Translations under genes and position numbers: made by a program | Part shown: piece after piece, positions 11,901 through 22,642 of the stretch | Layout: every line of letters begins with the position of its first letter | Numbering within the stretch: position 1 is the stretch's first letter | NCBI GenBank assembly: GCA_034359265.1 | Contig: CP136891.1 | Location: forward strand, 9,996,501-10,060,500 | Direction: 5' to 3' | DNA: 64,000 nucleotides | DNA from: Canna indica | Lineage: Eukaryota > Streptophyta > Magnoliopsida > Zingiberales > Cannaceae | Notes under the pieces: generated by a model | Told to the model about the DNA's origin: nothing | The model's database searches: none | What the model saw: the letters and a program-made list of their open reading frames with translations, nothing else

Positions 11901-14900
11901 AGTCAAATTTAAGAGTTTTAAAATATCCTTAATATATAAAACCACAAATGAGTTTCTAAAATTTTGCAACTATTAAAAAATGTTAAATTTAGCGATGGCA
12001 ACGGTTCGGTTGATCGCATTTTTTGTAGTTAACTGAAATCGAAACCAATTAGAAATTCGTTAACTGAAATCGAAAACGAAACCGGTCAGTTTCAAAAACT
12101 AGTATTCGAAATCGGCTCGGTTTCGATTATCTGTCGAATAACCGAAACCGGCTAGTTGGATTCGAATAGAACCAGTTAATCATTTACTAATTGGTTAACC
12201 GGTTAGTAAAATAAAATTTAAAATATATAAAAGTTATCAAATAATTAATATTATAGGTTCCGGTTACCGATTATCCGCGACCCAATAACCGAAACCGAAC
12301 CGATTTTAATCGTTTTTTTTTATTTTACGAACCGAAACTGAACCACAAATTTACTATTCGAAACTGGACTTTGCAGTTCGGTTAACCGGTTAACTGGTTT
12401 CAATTGTCATCCCTAGTTAAATTTGCTACCCAAAGTCCATTGCCTACCGTTTTGTTGGATCTTCGCAGTAGTTATTGCATCAGCTAACACAACTTGAACT
12501 TGAGTCGTCCTACAAGTCCCAGTTAACATTCAAAAATAATAGAATACAAATGCCCTGCATGGGAGTTAGAATTGAATTAGAAGGTGAAGCAAATTAATAG
12601 CGTATACATTCATGTGAAGGGTCAATAAAAAGGAAATTATCAGAGCAGACTCATGCTTGATTATAGACATAATAACTACCAATCAATAATCTAGTCGTCT
12701 AACAACCAATAGAGACCGTCCAATTGTCTCATTTGATAGCCCATAATTTCAACAATGAATCACTATAAATATATATCAATACTAATCACAAGCCACACAA
12801 TTTATTCTTTGGGTAAACAAAGTTGCTCAAGGATGGCAAACGAAGTTGATCTTTGGGCAACAATTTACTCTGTTCAAATTTGGAATGTAGTATAATTTTT
12901 TTTTGCTTTCCCTTACAACTTACCTTTTTCTGGTGGAAACTCATGGGGTCTTTCTCTTAGAACTTTCCTTCTTTTGTTCTTCTAACTTTCTTTTAAACAT
13001 TCTTTTTTGTGTCTGTATTTTTTCTCTTTTTACCCTATGATGTAGTAGAAGGAAAAATTCAACGACGATGGATAGAAATATGGCTAGAAAAGGTGAAGAC
13101 TAAAGTTGGAACTATTAGTTTTTTCTTTTTTAGAAAAATCTGTAGATTGTGTGCCACGTAGGGGAAGAATTATTTTGCCCACCAAAGCACACTGTAGCCT
13201 TTCCCTTGTCACCTCAACCAAGATTATTCAATCCTCCACCCACTCTATTGTTGGGATAGGTCTCTTGGCTGATTCGCTGAGCAGTTTGCTCGCCTCTAGT
13301 ATTTCCAATAACCCCAAAACACTTTCGTGTTATATCACTAAATCTTCCACCCGATGGCCTCCTTGCGCCATATCTTGACACTCGTTTTTCAGCCAACAAA
13401 GCATATTGTTGAGCATCGTCAAGAGTAAACACTCAAACAACTGGAATCTTATCTCTAATTGATTTTTTTTTTAAAGAAAGCGTTTGTATTATATTCAAGA
13501 GTGGTGAATGGAATACAAAAGAGGTAGAGGCAGGGGAGAAAAAAAAACTGTACAAAGAGAAGGAAAGAAAGAAAGAAAGAAAAGAAAGAACAATAAAGAC
13601 AGAGAAGTGTTGTTCCCACACACTCAAAAACAACAATCCCTCACATTACAGGATCTGATAGTTACATGTAAAACTCAGTAACGATAAAACAAAGGCTTCA
13701 CAGTTGGTTGAGGTCCCTTCAAAGCATCTCTTGTTCCGTTAATACCAAAGAAACCAGCTCCAAACCAATAATAATCGTGCCTTCCTCAAGTTTTGCACTG
13801 AGTTACTGAGTTCGGGCATCCCGGTGAAGAAAGAATGTTGCTTAAAAAAAGGGACATCAAGATGTACGAGGTATCGACGCCACACCATTTGCGAGTAGGG
13901 ACAGCTGAAGAATACATGGTCATGTGTTTCCGAATCATCTTCGCACAGTAGGCAAGTTGTGATGTCAATTATACCCCGGTTTGCCAATACGGTTCGCATC
14001 GGAAGCCGCTTCCGTGCCCATATCCACCCGAAAATAGAAACTTTAGGTGGGACTTTATTCTGCCATATGAAATGGTGGAGGCATCTCCTGACTCCTATAC
14101 CCCTGTAGACCAGCAAGTGGTAGAGAGAATTTGTGGTGTAGATATTGTTGGCCGACCATTTCCAAGAAATGGTGTCCTCGTCTCTAATTGATTGATTTAG
14201 CCTTGTAAGATAACAAGATGTTATCTGTTCATTAGTCTCATTCATCCCCACACGATTCACAATTGTAAAACTCTGTAGTGTATTCTTCAACTGTCATACT
14301 CCGTTGCTTCAGTTGGTGAAACCTCTCATACAAATTCATGGTTTAATTATCTGTTAGAAATTGCTTTAGCAGCTCCAGTTTCATATGTTCCCAAGTGCTG
14401 ATTTTTGGCTTGCCTTGTCATGCTCGTTGCTCTTCAACTCTCTTCCACAGTTGAACTGTACTACCCTTCAATTTGAGCCACCTTTCTATTCTCCGCCATG
14501 GGGTTTCCACTCAAAATAATTCTCTAAACTAGCTTCTCAATCTAAGTAATCTTCAGCATGCAACTTCCCATAAAGACCAGTAACTTAAATTTTAATGCCA
14601 CAGTCATTTAAATCTAGGACATATATCAATTTGTCCTCCAACCTCCAGTCTACCTCGTACAACATTATTTATAGCTTCGGCACCATCGAAGGGTTCTCAA
14701 AATGTCCTAGATCTGCGTCATCCTCTCGACCACCTTTCAGCATGTCTATTAGGTTGTGGTTACCTTCCGGATTCTCCATATGGGCTGCCAGAGGTTCATG
14801 CCACTGCAAGGCGTGAATAATTGACGACAAATCTTCAGTCGTTCTCCGCATCTCAGCCAAATCTTCCTGTTGTCCTATTTCCTCTTCCACAACCTCTACC

Positions 14901-17900
14901 ACGTCCAACCATGGGTTAGAAAAGAAAACTCTAGTTTTAATTGTAGGAGCTTTTGCTCCGATACCAAATATGATGTGGTAGAAGGGAAAGTTCAACAAAT
15001 TTGGACAGAATTATGGGTAGAAAAGGTGAAGACTAAAGCTGTGACGACCGTAGATCATTTGATCCTCCTCCACACAATGCCACATAAATCATTTCGGATC
15101 TTTTGAAATAAATGCAAGTTTTTTACCTGTTTCAAAAAAAAATCATAAGCCACATAATGCCACATCACGTACACATCCAGACAATCATCATCATAAGCAT
15201 CCATCAAATCATTACCTAATGCGGACCAGCGCATATGGAGGGATCTCTAAGAAAAAACCCTAACCGAGATCATTATTGCAAACCTGACATTGTCGTCGGG
15301 AGGGTTAGTTCCAATCATCTTGAATCCATAACAAGGAGTAACTAGATAGGCGTGTCTAATGACAATAAAACAACCCAACAATTCAAGAATCATCATAGTT
15401 AGATACCAATTAATTAAAGGTATGAACAGTTACAAATAAGCCCATGTGATAATTACTTGTATGTATTGCTCAATTGTTGTTTTCGATATAATAATATTTG
15501 TCTGTGTTGTCAAAGGTGCGTGCCTAGGTGCTCAAGGCGCAACGCGAAAAGGCCATAACGCCTTGGCTTGGCCAAGGTGCAGCGCCTTCAGGGAGGTATG
15601 TCCAAGGCATGCGCCTTTTGCTCCCGACTTAAATTCTGTTCAGCCCACAATTTTGGGCTTCTTTGTTAGTAGGCTGGCCCAAACCTTTTTTTAAGTCTAC
15701 CCACTTATTATAACATTAAAATAATTAAAAAAAGAGGAACTTCAATTGCTGTTCTTTAGCTTCTTTGACTCCTGTGCTCGTCTTTTCTTCATTCTTTAGA
15801 AGGCAACCATAGCAATATTAAATATGGAGATTGGAAGTGGAAGTGCAGCTAGTGTTTCGTATTTTTTATTGTTTGAAAAAAGTATAGATAATGTTTTTAA
15901 GATGGTGTGCCTTGCTTCAATTAGGTGCGCGCTTTTTTTGCGCCTTGAGTACGCCTTGCGCTTTTGACAACCTTGATATTTGTGATGATATCTTAAAGAA
16001 AATCTTATATATTATTATGACATATAGTCATATTAAGTTCAATCTTATTGAATCCTGCCTAATCAAGTAACAACAGATCCTCAAATATGAGAGCCAGACT
16101 TAGTGCGATAGTAAGGTTGCTCCAGTGTGTGTGAGATTTGGGCTTATCGGGGATTGGGTCATGCAAATACCTTTACTATGCAAGGGGTAGAGCTATGTAA
16201 ATGGCCCTCTCAGAACCTTGCATTGTGGGAGTCTTCTGCATTAGGATTACCCTTTTTCACCCATTTATTTTACAAATTCTGTAAACATATTTGACTCAGG
16301 ATATTCATTATTACATCCTCGTATCAATTATTAGGTGTAGACCCCAGTACAATGGAAACTATCTACAATTGTATGACACTCTAGATTGAGCAAGTGTATA
16401 TTCCCTCCGAAATGGCATATTCTTAAAGGTATGCTTCATGTTTAATTCTATGTGCTAGAATTGGAGTTAATGTTTATATGAAGGAAGATGCAATGCTGCA
16501 GAATTAGTTAAAACTTAAAACATATAGAAAGTAAGGAATAAATCCAACATTTTATCAAATTATCGCAAATGCTGAACTTGGAAACAAATAAATTCAGCAT
16601 CTCATCAAATTGTCACAAGTGCGGAACTTGTAAACAAATAAGTCCAACTTAGAAAGTAATTAAATTGGACGGACTCACATATAAGGCAACATGCAAGGAA
16701 AATTGGTAATAGGTATCATAAGAACTATTAAATTGAAAGGAAACCCCTTTCTAGATACAAGTTAATTGATGTTTAAAACCAAGTTATTAATATTATATAT
16801 ATATATATATATAATCTGATCCTTACAATTTTTCCTGGTTCCTGGTTATGCTTTTAGATATAATTTATTGTTGTCACTTGTATTAATTACTTAGCTTATC
16901 CGTAGAGCTTCTCTTCAGACATATGGCAATGAACAAAATTGGAAACTGTATGGTAGATTATGACAATGGTGAATAGCTGGTTGTCTTCCTTAACCTGGAT
17001 TTCCATCTCTGGTTCTTGTTACTTGTTTTCCTGTGTTTGCTTCGCTAATTGTTCCATGGTGTTGCTATCTCATCCTCCATCTCTTCTGTTTGCAGCATGC
17101 ACTTCCTTACAGTTTTAGCCCTTTCCTGCTCTCTTTTCTTGTTCCAGTTATATACCTCCTCATTTTTGTTTGTTTTTTGAGAAAATAAATTGCTGTTGCA
17201 GCACAATATAGGAATTCCCTAAGTTTGTATTCTTTCTATGTCATGTTCCAAAATATATATTCCAAAGTCAAGTTTTAGTGGTTCACGTGTTGGCCTTGGG
17301 ATAATTAACTTTACATTAGTCTCGTTGCCCTCATATAAGGAGTATTAAGATCTGAAGATGGTTTTTCATAGATGTGTTTTTTTACAAACATTGTTGTTGC
17401 TTGTTTCTGATCCTCTGAATTGATTAATCAACTTTGTTTTACGAGTCATATATTAATTATTGTATCCTATATTCAATTGTACAGGATGGACTCTTCTTCT
17501 CTAATCAGGGCAGGGAAAAAATGGAATTGATTATCTTTTGCAGTTAGTTTTTACCAAATTATATCAGTGCCCATTGTTTGGTTCGTTGAACCTTAGCTCT
17601 AACCCATTGGTGTAACAACTATAGCTTCGTGCACCATGCGACACAAAATTTTATAGCTAGATAATTTAAATTTACCCGCATGAACTGTTGACATCTCTGA
17701 TTACTTCGTGTACTCTTTATTTGTTATTTCATATCATTTTTTAAAAAATAAAAATTCCTCTATATCTTTTACTACTTTTTGAAATTGATTTTTTTATAGT
17801 TAAATAATGTTTTAGTATTTGCGAGTCTTTATATTTGTTACACCAATTGCCCACTACTCTTTGTTCTGATTTTTATTGTTGGTTAATGCATTTTTGGGGA

Positions 17901-18727
17901 TTGTTGCAGTGGGATCTCTTGCCATGTTACCTGCAAACGAGCACAATGGTCACAGAAGTTCAGGAGACATGGTGGTTATCAGCGGTGAGCCGTATCCAAA
18001 TCGGGAAGAATGCCATAATAGGAAGGTAAAATAGGTTAACTTTGGTACGCTTGTTGTGTCATTGTATATTATATCTATTGACTTTGTTAAGGCATGTATA
18101 AAATTTGATGTAGAATATGTTTAAAACATCATGCACTTCACATTGTAAAAGTGGTTGTTTGCAGACATCTGGATGTTTAGGTAAAGTGTGTTTTTTTGTC
18201 TCTCTGGCATATTACAATTGAGCTCCTACTTACGATGCAGTTTCCCATCTTGAATGTTGCTTAGCAAGACATCATATGACCAAAACTTGATTCCGAAAAC
18301 AGAACGCATATGATTGAAGTGCATGTTAGTTGTTGCTTTTTGTTGAGTTACTCTTTCCTGCTCTGCTGCTACTTGAAGCCTTGAGGCCCTTGACACAATA
18401 TATTAGCTTCATTTTCCCTCTGAATGGTCTTGGTTCGCTTGTCTTCCTTTCTTCAGTTCTAAGTTTCATAAGTAGGCTAAATACTGCTTCATGTACATGC
18501 AGGGCAAGAATGTCATGGAATCTACACCAACTCCACAGGGCGACCCATCATTCATTTGCCCGATATGTATGTGCGAAATGGTTCATCCATCGTCAACTGT
18601 TTGTGGCCATATGTTCTGTTATAGCTGCATAATGACTTCCCTTCAATCTCAGAAGAGGTGCCCTGCTTGTCGAAGAAAACTGAACAAGAACCATTTCCAC
18701 AGGGTGTATTTTCCAACTACTGCCTGA
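8965..18727 (+). CDS. RING-type E3 ubiquitin ligase, candidate SUMO-targeted (RNF4/STUbL-like), 299 aa
   Basis: Coding exons are 8965-9450, 10548-10620, 17910-18025 and 18503-18727; phases agree across all junctions. The C-terminus is a C3HC4 RING finger: C244, C247, C259, H261, C264, C267, C278, C281 (FICPICMCEMVHPS, CGHMFCYSC, RCPAC), the E2-binding fold of ubiquitin ligases. Upstream are hydrophobic patches followed by acidic runs: VINLEEIDDD (141-150) and VTIVLDDDSE (171-180), plus a weaker MVVISGE (207-213). These fit SUMO-interaction motifs, so a role in ubiquitylating SUMOylated nuclear proteins, like RNF4 and Slx8, is likely but inferred. DIDLNYPP near the N-terminus contains the EAR-type sequence DLNxxP (23-28). 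Residues 53-130 are six 13-aa repeats. The 7.3 kb third intron holds several transposons. The RING and exon structure are seen directly; SUMO targeting is untested. Confidence 0.88.
9121..9354 (+). repeat. In-frame 39-bp minisatellite, 6 units, in the RING gene
   Basis: Six head-to-tail 39-bp units (9121, 9160, 9199, 9238, 9277, 9316) encode a 13-aa repeat of the form PHTNPARWQQGFA. Pro, Asn, Arg, Trp and the final Gly/Ser-x-Ala positions are kept while His/Tyr, Gln/His and Phe/Pro vary. The copies keep frame exactly, so copy number can change without breaking the protein. Confidence 0.95.
9858..10298. mobile_element. hAT-like non-autonomous element in RING gene intron
   Basis: Ends read TAGGGATGG at the left and GTCATCCCTT at the right, roughly inverted. 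The flanks GTGTTTCC and GTCTTTCC form an 8-bp target duplication with one mismatch. The interior is low-complexity, with many GCATCC/GGATGC-type words, and has no ORF. An 8-bp duplication and these ends fit the hAT superfamily. It lies in the intron between coding exons 1 and 2. Confidence 0.7.
10996..11193. repeat. Tandem duplication, period about 99 bp, in RING gene intron
   Basis: Two nearly identical adjacent copies start at about 10996 and 11095, each opening GGGTATAGTAA and ending CTTCTAGTATTAAATC. Only a handful of differences separate them, so the duplication is fairly recent. There is no coding content. Confidence 0.8.
11606..11914 (+). mobile_element. Complete TRIM (miniature LTR retrotransposon), 309 bp
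   Basis: Two 84-bp terminal direct repeats (11606-11689 and 11831-11914) flank a 141-bp core. The left repeat starts TG and ends CA. It is followed at once by TGGTATCAGAGC (11690-11701), a primer-binding site complementary to the 3' end of initiator Met-tRNA. A purine tract GAGGGGGAG lies directly before the right repeat. The 5-bp target duplication GTTTT is found at 11601-11605 and 11915-11919. It has no ORF, so it depends on proteins from another element. The right repeat has lost the canonical TG and CA ends by substitution. Confidence 0.88.
11990..12416. mobile_element. hAT-like non-autonomous element (GGTT/AACCG-rich) in RING gene intron
   Basis: Left end TAGCGATGGCAA and right end TTGTCATCCCTA are imperfect inverted repeats. 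A perfect 8-bp target duplication GTTAAATT flanks them (11982-11989 and 12417-12424). The interior is packed with CCGAAACCG / CGGTTAACCGG words and has no ORF. Its ends match the element at 30378, so both belong to one family. Confidence 0.85.
13038..15043 (-). mobile_element. Ty3/gypsy gag-bearing remnant in RING gene intron
   Basis: On the minus strand TGGTATCGGAGC (RC near 14960) resembles a Met-tRNA primer-binding site. Downstream (decreasing coordinates) come gag-like pieces: an acidic N-terminal region containing EEIGQQEDLAEMRRT and REDDADLGHFENP, then NRVGMNETNEQITSCYLTRL, then FTLDDAQQYALLAEKRVSRYG (13432 downward). Their order and wording fit plant Ty3 gag. Stops and frameshifts interrupt it and no pol is seen. 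Diverged 75-bp direct repeats flank it (13038-13113 and 14969-15043), each containing GAAAAGGTGAAGACTAAAG; these may be LTR parts, but I could not define LTR ends or a target duplication. A LINE splits the gag. Confidence 0.6.
13465..14180 (-). mobile_element. 5'-truncated LINE (zf-RVT region) inserted in gypsy gag
   Basis: A perfect 13-bp target duplication TCTCTAATTGATT flanks it (13452-13464 and 14181-14193). The plus-strand T run at 13465-13472 is the LINE poly(A) end. The minus-strand reading frame encodes the zinc-binding reverse-transcriptase-associated domain of plant L1-type LINEs: WKWSANNIYTTNSLY, FIWQNKVPPKVSIFGWIW, then CLLCEDDSETHDHVFFSCPY. Only the 3' part of ORF2 remains (716 bp), the usual 5' truncation. 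The target site is inside a gag sequence reading LNQSIRD. Confidence 0.85.
15502..15975. mobile_element. hAT-like element (GGCGC/CCTTGG-rich) in RING gene intron
   Basis: A perfect 8-bp target duplication ATATTTGT (15494-15501 and 15976-15983) flanks it. The ends contain TTGTCAAAGG at the left and CTTTTGACAA at the right in inverted orientation. Repeats of GCGCCTT/AAGGCGC type lie near both ends. No transposase ORF is present. Confidence 0.8.
16098..16262 (+). mobile_element. Probable decayed tRNA-derived SINE in RING gene intron
   Basis: The left part GTGCGATAGTAAGGTTG resembles the A-box region of plant tRNA-SINEs. The right part has the typical 3' body: CAGAACCTTGCATTGTGGGA followed by a short pyrimidine/T run. 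The B box is degraded and no target duplication was recognised. Confidence 0.5.
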
Positions 18728-21700
18728 GGAGGTAAACTGCGGAATGTGGGCTTTTCCCATGAGAAGTTAGATCTGATTTCCGTGGCATTTATTTTCTAAA
18801 TTATTTTCATTTCAATTTGAACATTAAACACTATCCATCCGGTAATTCATCTTATCTTTTTCAATTTTCATTACCGAGTATAGTTGAACAACATTACTGG
18901 TGCTTCATGAGTACTAGTTTTATCATTTGCATAATTTTTCTGTACCAAATGTAACTTTATTTCTTTTGAAAATAATTGAACTTTGTGATGTATGTTTGAC
19001 ATTTTACATCGTTATTTCACATTCAAATGTCTTTATTCAGATTGTCACCTTCCTCAGATTTGCTATTTATCATACCTTACTTTTTATTCTTAACATTTAT
19101 CATGCTAGTTTAGTGAATGCTATTTGAATTACTTTTGCCTTAATGTTAGGCAATCCTAGGTTTAGTCCAAACACTCGGTCAATGTTAGGCCCAATCTAAC
19201 AGCAAATCTTTTGATTGCAGCATTCCATTTGTGAATTGATTTATCTATAGATCCTTTATTAACCCGGCATGAACAATATTATCTTTTGCACGGTGCTGGT
19301 GCAATTAGCCCACTCATCCATCATGGTCCATCTCCTCCACCCACACCACACAATCCATTCAGGACTCATGAATTCCACACTACAAACACAAGGCCTTTGA
19401 ACTCAAATAGATTTATTTTCTTATTTGGTTTCCAATGTGCAGTATTAGGCTGTCATCATCAAGCATCTGAATTCTGAAGCTTTCCCATCCCCCTTCTTAA
19501 TTTCTTATCCACACAGAAAGATGCCCATCTTGTGTGGCATGCCGTGAAGACTTTACAGCAGCCACTCACAAGGCATTGTTAACCCTTTCTATAAGATTCA
19601 ATGTTCAGTGTGTTTATGGGGTAGGTCGGTTCACAACGCCAAAATTAGACCGTGAGTAGTAGTACATATATAACCTCAACGAGATAAAGCCGGACCAGAA
19701 GAATCATGCTTAATTGCTTATTCCTATAACAATTAGAAGGAAACCTAATAAAATGACATTTTGATTTTTGAAATAGACAAATTAAGAGCGAGACTGAAAG
19801 CTTCACATGTAGCAAGCAAAGCTTCACAAGATGTTGACGAGAGACTTCAAATTACTATCATCTGCAAAATACTTTTTATTATTTGATTGATTTGCCACCG
19901 CAGGTGTCAACTATCAAGAGGATGCTTCATATCATCTTAATTTGTATTTATCCAATACTATTTCATAATAATTTTAATTCTAGTCCACATGCTTGTTAAT
20001 TGGGCTCGAAGTTCTGCAAAGAGTTGTTGTTTCTAAAGTTTCAATTGCAGAATAAATGGGGAATTATTTTTGTCTTTAATTAATATATACACATGTTGAC
20101 TTTAGCTGATGAGTTATCAAGCCGAGATGCGAGTTGACTGACTCGAATTGGAAATACTTGGCTGACTCGAGTTGGAGTCTTTCCAACGCAAATTGACTGA
20201 CTGCAAACTCATCAGGTTTGTATATAATAATATAATATATTTCATGATTGACGAAGGAATCTTTTGGTTTTCTTGTCATATTTTCATATGCCACTTTTGA
20301 CTATCTTTAATGCTTCATTTGTATTATTTTCATCTTATATTAATCTATATTTTTTTAGCATCTCAGTATTTTTACTACTTATGATTTTAGTTTTAATTAT
20401 GTTAACTGTTTGGTCATGAGGTCATCCATCCGACCTCCGGAATTTTAGTCGATTTTGTATGCATACACTCTTTTTGATTCGGTAACCGATATTTAATATA
20501 AGTATTTTTTTAGTAACAAAAAAAAATTTAACTAAAACATATTGTTCCATTTCAAATTTAGGTCTGATTTGATTGACATGAAAAATAATTTTACGTGAAA
20601 AATTATAATTCATATGAATTAACTATTCGTATATATTTCGTAAGAAATACCAAAAATATATTTCGTTGATAAAAAATTAATTGGTAGAAAATATAACGTC
20701 GCACTTGGAACATATTTAGTTGACATGGATACTTCATGTGAACTATACATCAAATTATCAATATAATATATTTTTTATAAATTAATATTTTAATTTATAT
20801 ATTAGTATATATGAAAAAAATTAAAATTTATTTATAAATTAATATTTTAACACTTATATGTAAAATATAATATATTTTTCATATATAATTAATATAATAT
20901 ATAATTTATTATATAAGAAAATTTAATTTTTATTTGAAGATAATATAAAAAATTATATATTTATTTAAAAATAAAATAAAATAAATTAATTAACTCAAAA
21001 TTTTATAAATTATTTAATTTCATAATGTTAACAACATAAATTATAAATTTAGTATTAAATACAAATGTGAAAATAATTTTTTTTTTCAAATATAATATAT
21101 GAAGTGTAATTTACCTAGGTCTTTTAGATAGGTTAAATTTTACGTAAAATTATATTTATTGAGAAAGTAATTTATGTCAATTAAATAAGATAAAAAAACA
21201 CAAAAAGTATAATTTCAGTAATAAAAGTATAATTTCAGCGAGTTGTCTTAATCGAATAACACCGTGTAAGAGTATAATTTCAGTGATAAAAGTATTTTTG
21301 TGAAATTATTTTTTGTGGGATTTTAAATTTATAAACCTTAGCCGGTGCTCTCCGGATTCCGGAACGTGGAGCGTCCCGGGTTTTTAGAGAGGTGGAGATC
21401 CGCTGTATCATTTGAGACAGTGAGCGCTTTTCTTTCTCCTCACGGACCTCACCTACGAAATGGACGCAATGGAGATACATTGATGCACGGTGGAATCTCA
21501 TTGGTCCAAGAAGCTATTTCCTGTTTGATCCAACCTGAGCACATCTGTTTTTAGATAGATTCACATAAATATTTCGGTTGCATTTTTGTTTACTTGCATA
21601 CAATAACACATATTCTCAATCCACCAGTTACCCGCATTCCGTACCCAGAGATGATTGTACGGGCCCCACATGCGTTATCCATATGTACGAGAGAGGGTGA

Positions 21701-21999
21701 CGAACTTATGGGTGGGCAAACTATCATGTCTCTTCCATCTCCACCTCGCTCCTCGAAGCAAAATGCCTTCCCCGCACTCCCCACGCCCTCGTTTTTGACT
21801 CGTTGGATTTTGGAAATTAATTCCGCGGCAGCTTCCTTGCGTCGACAAAAAAAAACGGATACGAAAAGTTAATTGCAGTCACTTCGCCTTCTTCTTCTTC
21901 CCTCTTCCTCCTCCTGCGCTCTTCATGGCTTTGGCATCGGAGGAAAGGTAGAAAGCTTCTGGAAAATGCTTGATTTTTGATCGACCCACTCGAGATTGC
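18728..21999. other. RING gene 3' UTR and intergenic sequence
   Basis: The first few hundred bases are probably 3' UTR. The rest shows no gene. The segment 20570-21260 is very AT-rich. A short repeated phrase AGTATAATTTCAG occurs three times between about 21200 and 21290. GC content rises from 21340, and 21880-21960 has a pyrimidine-rich CTTCTTCTTCC stretch, likely promoter and leader of the DUF707 gene. Short ORFs in 21280-21870 overlap each other on both strands and were not accepted. Confidence 0.5.
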
Positions 22000-22000
22000 G

Positions 22001-22447
22001 AGGCAGAATCCTTCAGAAAGGCTCGGTTTTTTCCGAGTTCCTATATATCTGGGGTTTATGAGGCGGAATCCTTCAGAAAGATTCAATTTTGAAGCGTGCT
22101 TCTCGGGCAAGTTGTGTGAGGCGGAATCCTTTGGAAAGAAGATATTTTTGAGCATCTTGTTATCCAGAATTGTGTGAGGAATAATCCTTGAGAAAGACTC
22201 AATTTTGAAGCGTGCTACATCGACTAGGTTTGATATGCGGAATCCTTCGAAAAGATTTGAGCGTCATACTTTACTAAGTGTCCCAGTCGAACCCTTAGGA
22301 AAGGCTCGATTTTGAAGCGTCGCTGATTCGTCAGGCAGAATCGTCCTGGAAGACGAGAGTTTGGTGCGTCCTGCTTTGGCGAAGCTTGTGAGGCAGAATC
22401 CTGCAGAAAGACTCAATTTTGGATCCTCTACATCGACCAGGTCTCTT
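22001..22447 (+). repeat. Array of eight degenerate ~58-bp repeats just upstream of the DUF707 start
   Basis: Units begin near 22001, 22061, 22119, 22177, 22235, 22285, 22333 and 22391, spaced mostly 58-60 bp with two shorter units. The common core is AGGCGGAATCCTTCAGAAAG followed by a variable stretch with CTCAATTTTGAAGCGTGCT. The array sits between the likely promoter and a probable leader intron (about 22516-22618), so it is probably in the 5' UTR. It does not carry one long frame. Confidence 0.85.
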
Positions 22448-22642
22448 TTGCTGCAAAGTCCTCTGTTTTTCGCTAGTGCCTTTGGGTTTTAAATGTTCAT
22501 GCTTGCCTTGTCATGGTGAGAGACTTCTATTTTCCTTTATTTTTAAAAAAGATTTCTGATTCGCTTTTTTATGGTTTTATTGTGGATTTCCTTTGAATAA
22601 TTCCTGTTTGTTTTGCAGACTTTTACTGGATTGTTTTGGAAG

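Noticed and set aside
21280..21872. Short overlapping frames on both strands upstream of the DUF707 gene
   Set aside because: They reflect a local rise in GC content near the promoter; no conserved wording.
22001..22447. CRISPR-like array (regular repeats with spacers)
   Set aside because: Repeats are degenerate, spacers are also related to each other, and the genome is eukaryotic.
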